A DNA stretch of 64,000 bases from Rhyzopertha dominica. Its lineage: Eukaryota; Arthropoda; Insecta; Coleoptera; Bostrichidae. Below the pieces are notes generated by a model. It had not been told where the DNA came from. It was given only the letters and a program-made list of their open reading frames with translations, and ran no database searches. How positions within the stretch are numbered: the stretch's first letter is position 1; the number at the start of each line of letters is the position of its first letter. Positions 35,329 through 47,660 of the stretch are shown here, in pieces. Position numbers and translations under genes: made by a program. The DNA lies in the NCBI GenBank assembly GCA_025024175.1, contig QCXZ01000138.1:49447092-49511091 (forward strand), given 5' to 3'.

Positions 35329-36359
35329 CAGGATGTCCCATTTTCGTTATAATTGTAGGGTATCTCGGTAACTATTAATGCTAGAAGGTTGCGGTCTCGA
35401 CATTACTTTTTTGTTTTTAGTTCAGCTGTACCGTCGGCAATTTTGTACCGTCTTTTGTTTTAAAGCCATGGCCAACTTTTGGAAAATGAAACATTTCTAT
35501 AGCTCTCAATTTCTCGCTTTGGTATGTAGATACAGAAAAACTGTAGACATTTTTATTTTGAATCCAGTGGCGTCCCCGTAATTTGTTAGGAGGTTACATT
35601 TTTGAGATATAACACAAACTTGCATTTTTTAAAATGGAAACTATAGTTTTACGTTTACATCCAGGAGGCTATGGAATAAGAAAACACACGATATAATTTA
35701 TATTATTAAGTAAAAATTTTAAACCTTTAAAAATAATATATGCATGTTTGAATATATACATAAGACTCCTCAGAGCGCTCAGGTATTTTTTTATCGATAA
35801 TCTAGGAGGCCATATAACTAATGAAAATGATTGTTTATTTGAAGATAAGTACCTATGCATTGTTTATCATCAAGTATTTGCATACATTTTAACGAAAAAC
35901 GTAAAATATCATTAAATTATTACAAAAATTGGAATAATACCAAAATTAGTAAAGCTAAACTTAACAATGTAAACATTTTCTTAATCAGAAAAAATAGTTC
36001 TTTCAACCATAGCAGTCAACTATGGTTTCCATTTAAAAAAATGCAGGTTTGTTATATCTCTAAAATGTGACCCTCTAAAAACATTCTGAGTATGTCCACT
36101 GGATTCAGAATAAAAATATCTATAAAAAAATGTCTCTACAGTTTTTTTGTGTCTACATAGCCAATCAAGATATTGAGAACTGAAAAATGTTACATTTATC
36201 AAAATTTGGCTATGGCTTTAAAACAAAAGGTGATACAAAAATGGCAATGGTACCGCTCAACTCACAACAAGAAACTAATACAGTAATGTTGAACTGCAAT
36301 GCTCTAGCATGAATAGTTACNGAGATACCNTACAATTACAATGGAAATGGGACNCCCTG
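35329..36359. mobile_element. Foldback DNA element, 1031 bp, ~330-bp inverted arms
   Basis: The left arm (35329 to about 35655) and right arm (about 36018-36359) are inverted copies beginning CAGGATGTCCCATTT and, from the right, CAGGGnGTCCCATTT, flanked by TA on both sides. Both arms carry ACTATTNATGCTAGA and, near the inner ends, a copy of TGGAAACTATAG or TGGAAACCATAG. The 360-bp middle has no transposase frame, so it is non-autonomous. The ends and TA target point to the Tc1/mariner group. Confidence 0.8.
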
Positions 36360-37806
36360 TACATAATAGAGATGAAATTGATATNTGGTAACTATTTGGT
36401 ATCGGGCCGGATACTAGATACTAACTCAATATCCGGCCGAAAACAGAATATTCCAAAACTACGAAAGTTACCTAAAATGATCTTTAACACACTTCTTTGT
36501 GAGATAAATAATAAAGGAACGCAAATGTAACATAACTGTAAAGTATAAAACGTAAAAAGAGATTCTAAAAATGTCACCTTTGAAGCAGGTACAGCAAACT
36601 TGTTATTTTCGAAATGTTACCAAATAGGCGACCTTTTTTTCACTAACGACATGTTTATTTGAGAAAGAATGACGGTGCATATAGTTTTATGTTGTTGGAA
36701 GGAATGGTATTCCATCTAATGCTGATATTAAAGCTTGGTTGTCACATTCAAATTTCTCGCTCTTTTTGCGACCATTGGGGTACTCTATTGTGGCGGAATC
36801 TGCTATATCGGCTCCGTCTTAATCTAATTTTATTTAGCCAGGTGTCAGCATCCGTTCCTCCAGGCCCATCTCTTTTTGCACCTAGAGGAAAAACCCGACT
36901 AACAGGGAATTCGATGTTGAAGTTTGCAGCCTTCGGGTGCTTGTATTGCCAATTAAAATCACTGTGTAATTTTAATAAATACTTACCTGGTGTAAACTGT
37001 ATTACATCGCGCTACACAAGACTTACCTGTACTCGAGCAATAAAAGAGGAGTTCTCGAACGTTGGTGTTTTTTTTGTGCTAAACAACCAGAGAAGATACC
37101 TACCCTCCGTTTCGTAACACTATAAATCTAGGCACTTTAGTGTAAAGTCCTAAAATAGCACTTTTATTCGAAGCTTAAACTCACCTGACATGTTCTTTTT
37201 ACAAATATTTTGTTTATGGAGAAGGTATTAAAACAAAGACTAAGCCATAAAGATATATTAATTAGCATACACATCAATAAATAGTAACATTATGTATTTA
37301 GATTTTGGAATGACAGACCAGCTCTTGGCATATCATTGACATATATGTTAATTACAAAATCAAGGGTACAACCTCTATACTTTGCATTAAATAAATGCTC
37401 CCTTTTCTCATAATACGCGGGCGTCGAAAATCAAATGTTCCTCTTGGTCCATCCAAGAGAAATACCCCGACAGATGCACCTATTAGATTACGAACACTAA
37501 ACGCTAAGCTACGACCATCGGTTACAATTATAGCACGAGAGAGATTACACGGGAAGAGAACACCCGCATTCGTGTGTACACTGAATAGTCTAACTAACAA
37601 AAAAAACCACTAATTCTATGCAAAGTATAGCTTGTAAAAAATAATCCTACGTGCGTTCCGAAACATCCTGGACCATTTTCACTATTCAAACGGGCACCGT
37701 TTGAACAGTAAAAACGGTCCGGGCCGCCGCCATGACATCGGAAATTTTCCGTAGAAAAAAATTAACGTTACTTGTGACGCGTCGTCCCGACATTTTCCCA
37801 GTCCGT
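36360..37806. other. Intergenic, nothing recognised
   Basis: A 152-codon plus frame (36659-37117) starts at a non-ATG codon and has no motif. Overlapping frames on both strands at 37352-37613 are also unassigned. The 3' end of loquacious lies at the right edge. Confidence 0.4.
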
Positions 37807-40800
37807 TCATTTCTTGGTCATTATCTTGAGGTACTCGAGGGCGTTGAGGGCGGCACGTGACTGGGCATCTTTTGAGGTTACCCCGGAACCGTAGCAGACG
37901 GCCACTGGTAAAGTCGACAGTTGGCATAGACACTGAACTTTGCCGTTCATGGATTTTTCTTCTATGTCGACGAATGTTACCTCGAACGATTGCTCTGCTG
38001 CTATCTCTTGTAGTAACTGTACTGGGTTAAGATCCTTGGAACTCAGACTGATCGCCTGAAATGACATGAAAAGATAAATGATAATTTATCTTTTTCTTTT
38101 TTTGTGCAGCGTATTTCATTATGATAGAGTGAATGTTAAAGTTGTGAACTTATTCCTCTACAGGGTACCCAAAAGGTCTGCACAAAATGCTAGGACAAAT
38201 TTCCAAGGCTAAAGTAAGATAATTTAGTCCCATTATTATAGAAATGGTCACTTGCAAAGACATCTACCTTTTTTGAAGAAAACTTAGCACTAGTATTTTG
38301 GAAACTATCAACTTTTCCACAAAGGTAAATTTCTCCTAGCATTATGATGATCATAGATTAGGTTAATAAAAGCAATAAAAATCCCAAAAGTGTTAGTTTT
38401 TGCATTATCTAATAACAACCCAACAGAGTTACGTTATTTTTCTTTCCACAAATGTTTATCCTAATACGTTCCTTTACCTGCAACTCTGAAAGTTTTGCTC
38501 CAGTCGAGTGCTTCAAGTTCTTGTGGAACTGCGATACTTTGTGAGACTCCTGAGTCGTGAGTGTTTGAATTTTACTATCTTTCAGGCCTGCGNATCTTGC
38601 CTGCAGGTTGGTCATGCGTGACAGCTGAGAAATAAGATCGGCGAAAATCAGTATTGTACGGACACACACTAAATTACATTTTGTCAATTTTTACTCTCTT
38701 TCACACTACAGAATTTTGCAGCGCTCTAAATTTTTGAACACGTGACATCTTATTCCGCAATCTGAAAGATAGTAAAAATTTCAAATTGGCATTGACAGAT
38801 TTAGGCTTAAAAATGTGCAAACCACAATAATATAAACAATTTTTAATAACTAGTGATTGTCTTCTTTCCTCATTTTGGCTTAGCAACCATGATTTCTATA
38901 CCTGCTAAACTTAAAACTTAATAATGTGATAAAATTAAATGACAAAATAAAGTAAGTTCTACAAAACAGTTTCGTTTTCCATTTAATGAAGGTGTTAAGT
39001 TTTGCAAAAAATTTTTTTTTATTTTTTTGTGTACATTTGTAAGTAAATCACTTTGGAGAATGATTTATGAAGAATGGTACTTGGGTATTGCCGAAAAAAA
39101 TAAATACCACAAAAACAATTTAAAATTCCAAAAATTCTCAGGGAGGAAAAGGGCTGCAAAAAATATTTTGCAACTTTATAAACCATTATAAGAACTAGTG
39201 TAAAAATGAGAGAGATCAAAATATCAAGTTTTATTTCTTTACTAACCATTTTAACCAACACATTAATTCTCTACTTACTTCATCTTCATCATCAAATCCT
39301 TGTGGTAAATTAATGCCCTCTTGTGGCATATCCTGTAAGGCCTGCCACATCTTATGGGCTGCCATTCTTTTAGCTAGTTTCTTGGATTTACCCGTTCCAA
39401 CCTCACGAAATTTAAGAACTTGGCATGCAATTGTGAACTGTCTTTCGTGGGGCAGTCCTTCCTCGTGTTCCATTTCATAGGAGGGCGGTGGCCAACGCCG
39501 CGACATACACATCTCCTGCAACCACCCAATGGGATTGCCCATGACCTTGTCGTCATAGGGCGAGACAACTTGATTGGTTCTGCGAAAATTGTTAACTTTA
39601 TCAGCACAAAATAAGAATCTTAAGATATGTTTTTGAAGTTGTAATCTTCCTTTATCATCAACAGAAAAAACACTAATTCAATTTTATCAGTTTTATTGAA
39701 AACTCACATGTCGTTGGCCCCCGGTGTCCCGTTTGAAGCATTCGCTTGCTCAGGGCTCTGTTTCCCCACCAGGAGATCGAGGAGATTCTTTGCAGCAGCG
39801 TGTTTCGCTTCTTTTTTTGAACGCCCCGTACCAGTGGCCACAAATTCTGTGCTAAGATACACTCGGTACCTAAATATCGGCTCATGAATTGCTCCCTCTA
39901 TCTGTACAAGTTCGTACTTCGGCGTGATGCCTCGCCTAATAAGTAGCTCTTGAAGCACCGATACAGGAGTTTTGACTGGCAAAGATGCCATTTCCTGCGA
40001 GATAATGTAGCAATGTCAAAAACTTAAAAGATTTATTTCAAAATTTTAAACAAGACAAGCATAATTTTTTTAATCTTAATGAAATCTAAAACCATAAGAT
40101 AGCTTATGTGGTGCATTTTTTAAACAAGATGATTCATGATCTAAATTCTATTGCATGTGATGCTACATTGGTTTTATAAATATTCATTAACATGTGCTTG
40201 TTGATTATTAATGATATTACACAAAATTATTATACAGGGTCTGCCACTTAAAACTCCCCAGGCTCGCATAATCTTCATTTTTCTGGGTACAACCTTAAGT
40301 TATATGTCAAATTGTAGGTCTTTCTAAACTCTTTAAAGATAGCTTAGTGGGTGTCCAAAAATTTTTTTGCAGATTATCATATTTTGTATTTAAAGTTAAT
40401 TTTTGTAAATACTTTTTAACCTTACCCCGTATAATAAATATTGCTTCATAGTTGAATGTCGACTTTTGTCTTCTTCAATTTGTGTCGCTAACATGTATGT
40501 GTAATTTTTACTCCTTAATAAATAATAATAAATATTTATTCTCAATTATTTACCTGGTGATTTGGATATGCTTCACCATAAAAATGGCATGCTATAGTGG
40601 CACAGACGTTAGCACAACAATACTTGAAATGCATTGTTGGTTAATGCTGCATTAGAGCAAACAACCAGAGCATACGAAAACTTGTGCGTTGACAAAACAT
40701 CAGCCAACTAGGATAAGAAAATCAAGTTTTTGCAAAATAAAATAGGAGGTAAAAAGAGTAACAAAATCTTGTATGTCAATCAATAGTATTATAAGGTACG

Positions 40801-41178
40801 AAAATTCATGTTAAGGAGTAAATGTGTATAAATGACTGCACCTGGAATAGAATTAAAACTACAACTTATATACATAGCAAATTCCAGTCTAGTTGGCCAT
40901 GGTGATAACGATTTTTTCAGCCCCATCATCACCATAACAGTAAAACAAAAGCCACAATCACATAAACAACACTTTTTAAATAATCAAGATTGCTGTTAAC
41001 AAAACAAACCACCATTTCCCTCACATTTTGTTTGTTTACTCACCAACTTCGCTGCTTCACTTAGAGACATTTTCTCAGACTGAATCGCATGCATTGACTG
41101 ACGAGGGAGTTTCCTTCTCGAATGAACATTGTGATATGGGGGAGGCTGGGGCATCACCTGCATGGCATTTGCCTCCAT
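37807..41178 (-). CDS. loqs: Loquacious (TRBP-type dsRNA-binding partner of Dicer)
   Basis: Cytoplasmic cofactor of Dicer in microRNA and siRNA processing. Five coding exons, 41044-41178, 39708-39994, 39279-39579, 38478-38624 and 37807-38055, join in phase to 1119 nt, 372 residues. Three dsRNA-binding domains are visible. dsRBD1 (about 53-119) has KTPVSVLQELLIRRG and GRSKKEAKHAAAKNLL. dsRBD2 (about 156-225) has NPIGWLQEMCMSRRWPPP and GKSKKLAKRMAAH. dsRBD3 (about 298-368) has QLLQEIAAEQSFEVTFVDI and ends ALEYLKIMTKK, the Dicer-binding domain. The N-terminus here starts MEANAMQV; an upstream exon could extend it (41232-41351). Exon 4 holds one N (38593). Reading through the donor of the dsRBD2 exon adds 15 residues and a stop. 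Confidence 0.95.
38162..38345. repeat. Possible MITE fragment in loqs intron
   Basis: It begins TACAGGGTACCC, the same type of end as other TA-flanked elements of this window. No matching inverse end is clear. It could be a truncated miniature element. Confidence 0.3.
40235..40433. repeat. Possible miniature element in loqs intron
   Basis: A segment of about 200 bp runs from TA-CAGGGTCTGCC to TTACCCCG-TA. Its short ends are roughly inverted and flanked by TA. There is no coding content. Confidence 0.35.
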
Positions 41179-41231
41179 ACGCTGTCAACAAAGAAAGATG
41201 ATCACTTACGAATTAGGAATAAAGTACTTAC

Positions 41232-41351
41232 TTTACGCCTTCGACTGGCAGGACGCAATAATCGAAACGGATATAAAGCCCAACCATAATAACCTTTTAA
41301 CACAATCAAAGAAAATTTGTAAATGATACTGACGATAAGCAACCAGTCCAT
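41232..41351 (-). CDS. loqs: Candidate upstream exon of loquacious
   Basis: An ATG at 41351 opens 40 codons (MDWLLIVSIIYKFSLIVL... ending RPASRRRK) up to a strong GTAAGT donor at 41231. After a 50-nt intron ending TTGACAG the frame continues in phase into the loqs first exon, just before its ATG. The stretch is strongly hydrophobic, like a signal anchor, which is odd for a cytoplasmic dsRNA-binding protein. It could be a real alternative N-terminus, or 5' untranslated sequence with a fortuitous frame. Confidence 0.35.
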
Positions 41352-44039
41352 GCTGATGATTGATTTTAAAACTAAGGTTAAAATAATCAAGAGCACCTTG
41401 AAACAAGTAACAAACACATTAAAATACATTGTTTTTGTTAAATCAGGAGGGCCATGAATTTCACGCAAAAGCCGGTACTTGACTGAAAGGTGTTGAATGA
41501 TACACGAATCTTAAAACTACTACCGTTACATAAAATAAATGTTCCGTAATTATTCCTGTCTTTTATGCATAACACCCAAATACAACAATACTTACGTAAA
41601 TCTCGGCACACAAATTAAAATTGAATCTTTACAATAAACAGTCTTGTTTTAACAAACCCAGTCTTCCTCCAATGGCGTCAAAACTAGCATAGTTTTATGT
41701 TCACTATTTTTCACTGTTGTCAGATCACCTAACTTTATTATACTTACATGATAGTATGAACCGTTAGCTCCTTTTTCCCAATTTTGATAACCAAAGAAAC
41801 TGCTTTTACTTGTAATCATTGTTAGGCAGCTAGTAATTGCAACTAGATACACTAATTCCTAACCTATAAACTCCCTTTTCGAAGTGAAGGTTTCTGCGTA
41901 AATATTGTAGAGGGCAGCACAATAACTTGTAGTACCATTTTGAATTACTTATTAATTTAAAAACGTTCGCCTGCAAATGTTATTCAGTATCCTGTGATAT
42001 CTATCCACAGTATTTTAGCGCAAATAACATTCTTAATAGTTTCAAGGAGTTTATGTGTAATATCTTAATAGGTGCTTTTCTACAAGTACCTATTTATTTA
42101 AGCATACAACTTGAACAAGCACACAGAATTAAAGTGTAGAATAATAATTAAAGCCGCAGCCTCAAAATTACTTATTCCTGTTAAATAGTTCAACAGTGGT
42201 TCAACATTTGGCAACATCGTAATGTAGGCAATGTTTTCTTTAACAACTAGAAAAATAGTGTGCTTCCTTTTGTCATAATTCTGGCCCCAAAATATTTTTT
42301 GGGTTACAATGTATTCACACAATAACAGCTTGTTTTAGCTAAATTAATTCAATACCTAATAAATATTGCCAGAGAATTAAAATCAATAACTGGGGAATAC
42401 ATGGTGCGTCCAGTAGCGCATAAACAATTTATTTGTAATATTTTAGACTCCCATGTCCTTTTTACTACACTATAGGTACATTATGTGAAGTAATCCCTTT
42501 TATTACTGCCATACAAATTTGGCGGTAAAAACACAGCTGCTGCAAGGTAACAACTGACGTAGTTTTGAATGGTAGGTGGCAAATTACTCAATAGAGGGCA
42601 GAATCAGTATCTGTTTGATAAAACTACCCAAATAAGTACCAATACAAAGACTAAAAAGATTATAATCATTATTGCCAGTAGTAAACTGTTACAACCAAAA
42701 TCAAAGCTGGTACCAATAATAATTTTCAGTTCAGGTTCATTGCTTTTATTATATTGTTAATGTAAACAAATATATGTAGATAATTAAAGATTTTATAATA
42801 TTTCTGGCATATAAATTAATCTATAAAAAAATAAAATAATTATAGGTAGATGTAGATAGACATTTTCTTTCGTGATTTATTATGTAACGCAAATAAACGA
42901 TTTAGCAAGGAAAGAAAATGACGGGAAATCATTATCTGCTATATTAGGCTTGTATGGGAAGTAATAATAATTAGCAGTGGTCATTAAGAGTTGTTACGAA
43001 TCCTTCTATTCCTGAATTTTCTCGGCAAGCAATACATTATCAGTACCTACATATATTTACCTTTGGTCATGTTTTAATTGCCCTTATAATGATACAAGAA
43101 CTTATAAAGACCTATCTACCAAATTTTCTTGAATGACTGTGTGTTTAAATATAATGTTGCAGTTGCTATCTCTTCAAATGCGCACATACTTCGCTAACAA
43201 ATTTCTGTATAGGTAACAGTCATTATAAGGGTGTCTGGACTATACTGAGGGTTACAGTTTGTTTTTAACTGAGGTCATAAGAATAGAACCATATTTTTTA
43301 TTCTGTGTGGGAGTTGGACCAAATTCTATTTTCATTTTCAACTCCGTTATCAGAGTAATCTCTTGAAGATATGCAAATAGTCGTTTTAAATTCTGTTGTG
43401 GAGATGCTGATGCTAAAAGGCTTTTTTAAGCATTAAGGAAGCTAGATAATTTTGTGACATAAGTATTTTTATAATAGATGGCATCTTCTCCATAACTTTT
43501 TTCCTGCATAGGAAAATTTAGTTCGATTTGCAAATTTTTCGTCCTAACATGCTTTTGTCGGTTTTTAACTTTCCCAAAAGACATACTTGCCTAAGCTGGC
43601 TGTTTGCCCTAGCTGACAGGGTTATTAGTGCAAAAATTCCAAAGAAGAACATTTACCCTTTTCTGGGACAGCAACAAGAGAGCAATTATCAAAAATGATA
43701 TTGGAAAGTAATATTTGACAGCTTTTGAGCCAGCTGAAATACTTTATTAGAAAACAAAATAAAAGCCCAAGCATAGATGCAACTGTTGTGGAATTAGTGC
43801 GGTAATTTTTAGCATTAATTATTAATGTTGATGATTCTTCAAACTCAGAAGAGGAATAGTAATTATGTACCTAAAAAAATTGAGAATAAAGTCGTAGTAA
43901 TTCATTTTAAAAGGCAACATTTCAATTTGAAATTTAAGTACTATATGTAAGGAAAAAAAATCCAACACACGTTTTTGTAAACTGCGTAGTACCGTGTAGT
44001 CGTCAAAAATCATCAATAACCAAACACATGATCGCCGAT
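41352..44039. other. AT-rich intergenic, nothing recognised
   Basis: Upstream flank of loquacious followed by AT-rich DNA. Frames at 41649-41852, 42098-42322 and 43822-44016 have no motif or splice context that I trust. Confidence 0.4.
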
Positions 44040-44389
44040 ATCGGTCGGAAAATGTATCAATAGGTGCTAGTTAAGGTCACTAAGCTATTGTATACGGCAA
44101 ATAAAGGCGCCCGCCTTGCTTGGCGACGCTTCATTTCCAAGGGGTGTAAACACCGCCGCACAAGCGTCGTGGTGGCGGCCAACACACGTCACATTCCAAA
44201 GCGCGCTCCCGATTTTTCAAACTTCACACGCGAAAACAATGGATGTGCTCCAAGAACCAATCAATCGATGCTATTAATTATTTAGAGGTGATTGTGCGTT
44301 GGAAGAAGACCCGTTTCGTCGGTACCGTCGGTTCTAGTGTTTTGCTCAAATCTACATGTGATTCTTAGGATACTGAATGAGTCGGCACC
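44040..44389 (+). promoter_or_regulatory. CpG-rich promoter-like stretch
   Basis: A marked rise in G+C and CpG over about 300 bp leads directly into an ATG in a good start context (CGGCACC before it). It is the best promoter candidate for the ankyrin-repeat gene on the plus strand. Confidence 0.45.
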
Positions 44390-47300
44390 ATGCCGGTTTT
44401 GAAAAAGCGGTCTGCCCAACAGATGTGTGGACTATACGTTCATTTCAGTCCTCCTAGGGGTAAGATCAAACATCCAAATTTTCTTACTAAGTTTTGTTCA
44501 CACGTGATTGCATAAAATCTTCGTCTTCGTGCGTGTTTTCGACGCTTTTCTATAGTAAAAGCTAGTGAAAATGGTTTAAAGGTGCATTCTTATTCAAACG
44601 GACATTAACATTTTGGGTGTAACTAGCTGCATTTAAATATATTTCACAGTGACATAACGTACGAGGGAAGATAATTAATTACGGGCACAAAACATGAAAA
44701 TAATTATATGTTTATTTTTCCATATAGTCTCCTTGAACTTCGATGCATTTGGTCCAACGATTTTCCAATGCTCTGATTCCTCTAGAAAAGAATTCTTGTC
44801 GTTGGTTCTCTAACCATTCGTTTACTGCCGTCGTCACTTGATAATCATCGTCATATCTGGTCCCACGTAGATATTCTTTCTGCCTTTTTTGTTATAAGTT
44901 AAAGAACCGTAAGTTCAAAAATTATCGGAAGACGTATTGGTATGACACCAAGGGCGTCGCCAGCTCACAAGCTAGAGGGGGGCAGGAAAAAACAACCGGG
45001 GAAGGGAAAACTGCTTTTGTAATTGTACAATTAAAAACAAAATAATGCCTAAATTTTATATATCGTTATATCTCAAATAAACATCGATATATTTTATGCG
45101 GACGATACTTCGATACTTTACAACACCTCATAAAATTTGGAGGTTTCGGAAATTGAAGGGATTTACTTAGCTAATATCTAATCTTCGTCTTCCAAGTCAT
45201 CCCATAAAGTTATGAAAAATAAGTAAACCACATTTCACTTAACAATAAATTTTAAACAGGAGTTTTTATATTGAATGATGTTACTTATATAAATACAATT
45301 AACAATCCTCTGCCAAAAGCTGCACTATTTGTTTAGGAATGCAAATTCTTGTAATGAAGATAAAATGATGAGTAATGAAATATCAAAAAGTCACACGTTA
45401 GATAAGTACAAGATTAAATAACAACAATAATGAAATGATAGGGCAGAAAATTTTTAACAAGACTTATCTAGATGGAAAAGATTTTATGAAAAATTTAATT
45501 TTAATTGAAACATACCTAAAGCTATGAAAAGAAATAGAGATTGCTATAAACTTACTTGAAATACCTGTGGTATAGTTGTATCTAGATGTTTATGATTTTG
45601 ATGCTGTATTTGTGAATTATTTGGATATTATTTTGGTGGGATTGGCAAACACATTTTGACGCTATATAAAGTGCCCATGCCTTATTATAATACGTATTAC
45701 TAACTAACTAACGGTATGTAGTGCATATATACAGTTATATGTTAAACTCTTAACTGTTTTAATCAATTTTAAACCTGTGAGACACAACCTCATATTTACT
45801 CGAAATCTTGATATTATAACATTCTGTTTTATCAGAAACAAATGTTTTTGTCATGCTAACCTGTTTACTTCTTATTTTTGCTCTTTGAGTTATTGACTAG
45901 TACTTTGAATCTTTAAACACACAAATGTGGAATGATATATTGAGGTACATTTGAACTGGGCAATAATTGAAATCCCTAATACGTTTATTATCCAAGATTT
46001 CAAGATCAAGCGGTTGTTTTCTTTTTTCGAATTGTAATGCATGAAAGAGTTTCGTTTGCTGGTAGATCAGCCGCATTTTATTTATTTAAAATTTGAAGTA
46101 CCTAAAACAAAGACACATCGATCTGTTTTTTGCTTACTTATATCTCTGAATAAGAATGTAATGCAAAATTGAGGAGTAAACCTTGTGAATCTGTTGCTAT
46201 AGTTATTGTTGGAGGATGTTTGGTGTCAAGTTTAATGCGTTTAATGCTACATTATGCAGTAATAAATTTAATAATATTTAATACATTATATATACTTAAT
46301 TAATATAAAAACTACACACAATATAAAACTCAGTTTGCCTCGCCATTTTAACTTTTCCTCTTTTGTCTGACTTCCAGTATATCATTACCTCTTACTTAGG
46401 AAGAGGCTAAATTAACATCTTAGAAAGAAATGAACTGATCATGGAATAGTTGAACAAATGATAAATTTTTGAAGGGCTGCTAAAGATGTTGGTAGTAAAT
46501 TGGTCAAGAGTTATTAATCTCTCTAGCCTTTATTATATACGTGTCGTGTACGCCCATTTACTTGCCAAAATTGCACACCGGTAACTTAGTTAAGCATTAA
46601 AAGAAAGTGCCTGCCGCCTAAGAATCGTAGATTAGCAGTTGGTCTGAATGGATCTCGTTTGCGAACACGCGATGTGCGACTTTAGTACGGGATGTATTGG
46701 TGCCCGTTGTTATTAGCATATTTTAGCAGTAATTGTGTTTACATGCCAGTCGTAATGGAGTTCCTTGTGTCTGTGGGAATTAATTACACTCGACGGGCAG
46801 GACACGAAATGAGCAACTTTGCGTTTATCGCTTTTTCTTTGTTTCTCTGATGACTAATGTTGCTGTATTGACCTAAAGAAAAAGACATAGTTAGTGGGAA
46901 ATTGGATGAAATGAAAAGCTTTTAGTCGTGGAAATTAAACACTAGCAGCTTTGTATGTCAAAAATATTTGAGCTTCCTCCGTTTTATCTGTAAAATTCGT
47001 GTACATCTTCCTCTTTTGAAAAAGGTCAGTTTTGATAATGATCATGCAGNTCTTCACACATATAATACGTAATATAAATTTGCTACACGTATTATACATG
47101 CTACATAAAACTCATTATATTTAATCTGAACCCTAATATTCTTCCAATTTTACAGCAAAAATGTGGCATGTGGCCTCTTCTTCAATATTTGATAAATTTT
47201 TACTAGGTACTAAGGATTTTAGATTTTTTTGCCTTCTTTGATAAATCAGATCAATATTTAGAATCCTCAGAAGTAGAACCTAGACATTCTTCTAAGCTGG

Positions 47301-47593
47301 TCATACTAGGCAATATCTTATTTACTTGCTGTTTCTTTGGGATGTTTAAGCCACTTCCTCTGGCTTCTTGAAGGTATTCCAATACACTGTCACTCAAAAC
47401 ACTTGATGTTGGAGTATTTGATCAGGGTCTGTTAATAGTTGACGTACTGAGTCGTACTTATAAACACGTGATGTCGATCAGTATGTTTTAAACCATCATG
47501 AAGATTACTGAAAAACTCTGAAATACCTTCGCGAGTGAGGTTAGATCTAAACTTCTTTATGTTCGTGGCTACTTCTATACAGGATGACACTGA

Positions 47594-47660
<67 letters not shown>

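Noticed and set aside
36659..37117. 152-codon plus frame
   Set aside because: It starts at TTG, has no motif and no coding-like composition, and cannot be linked to neighbours.
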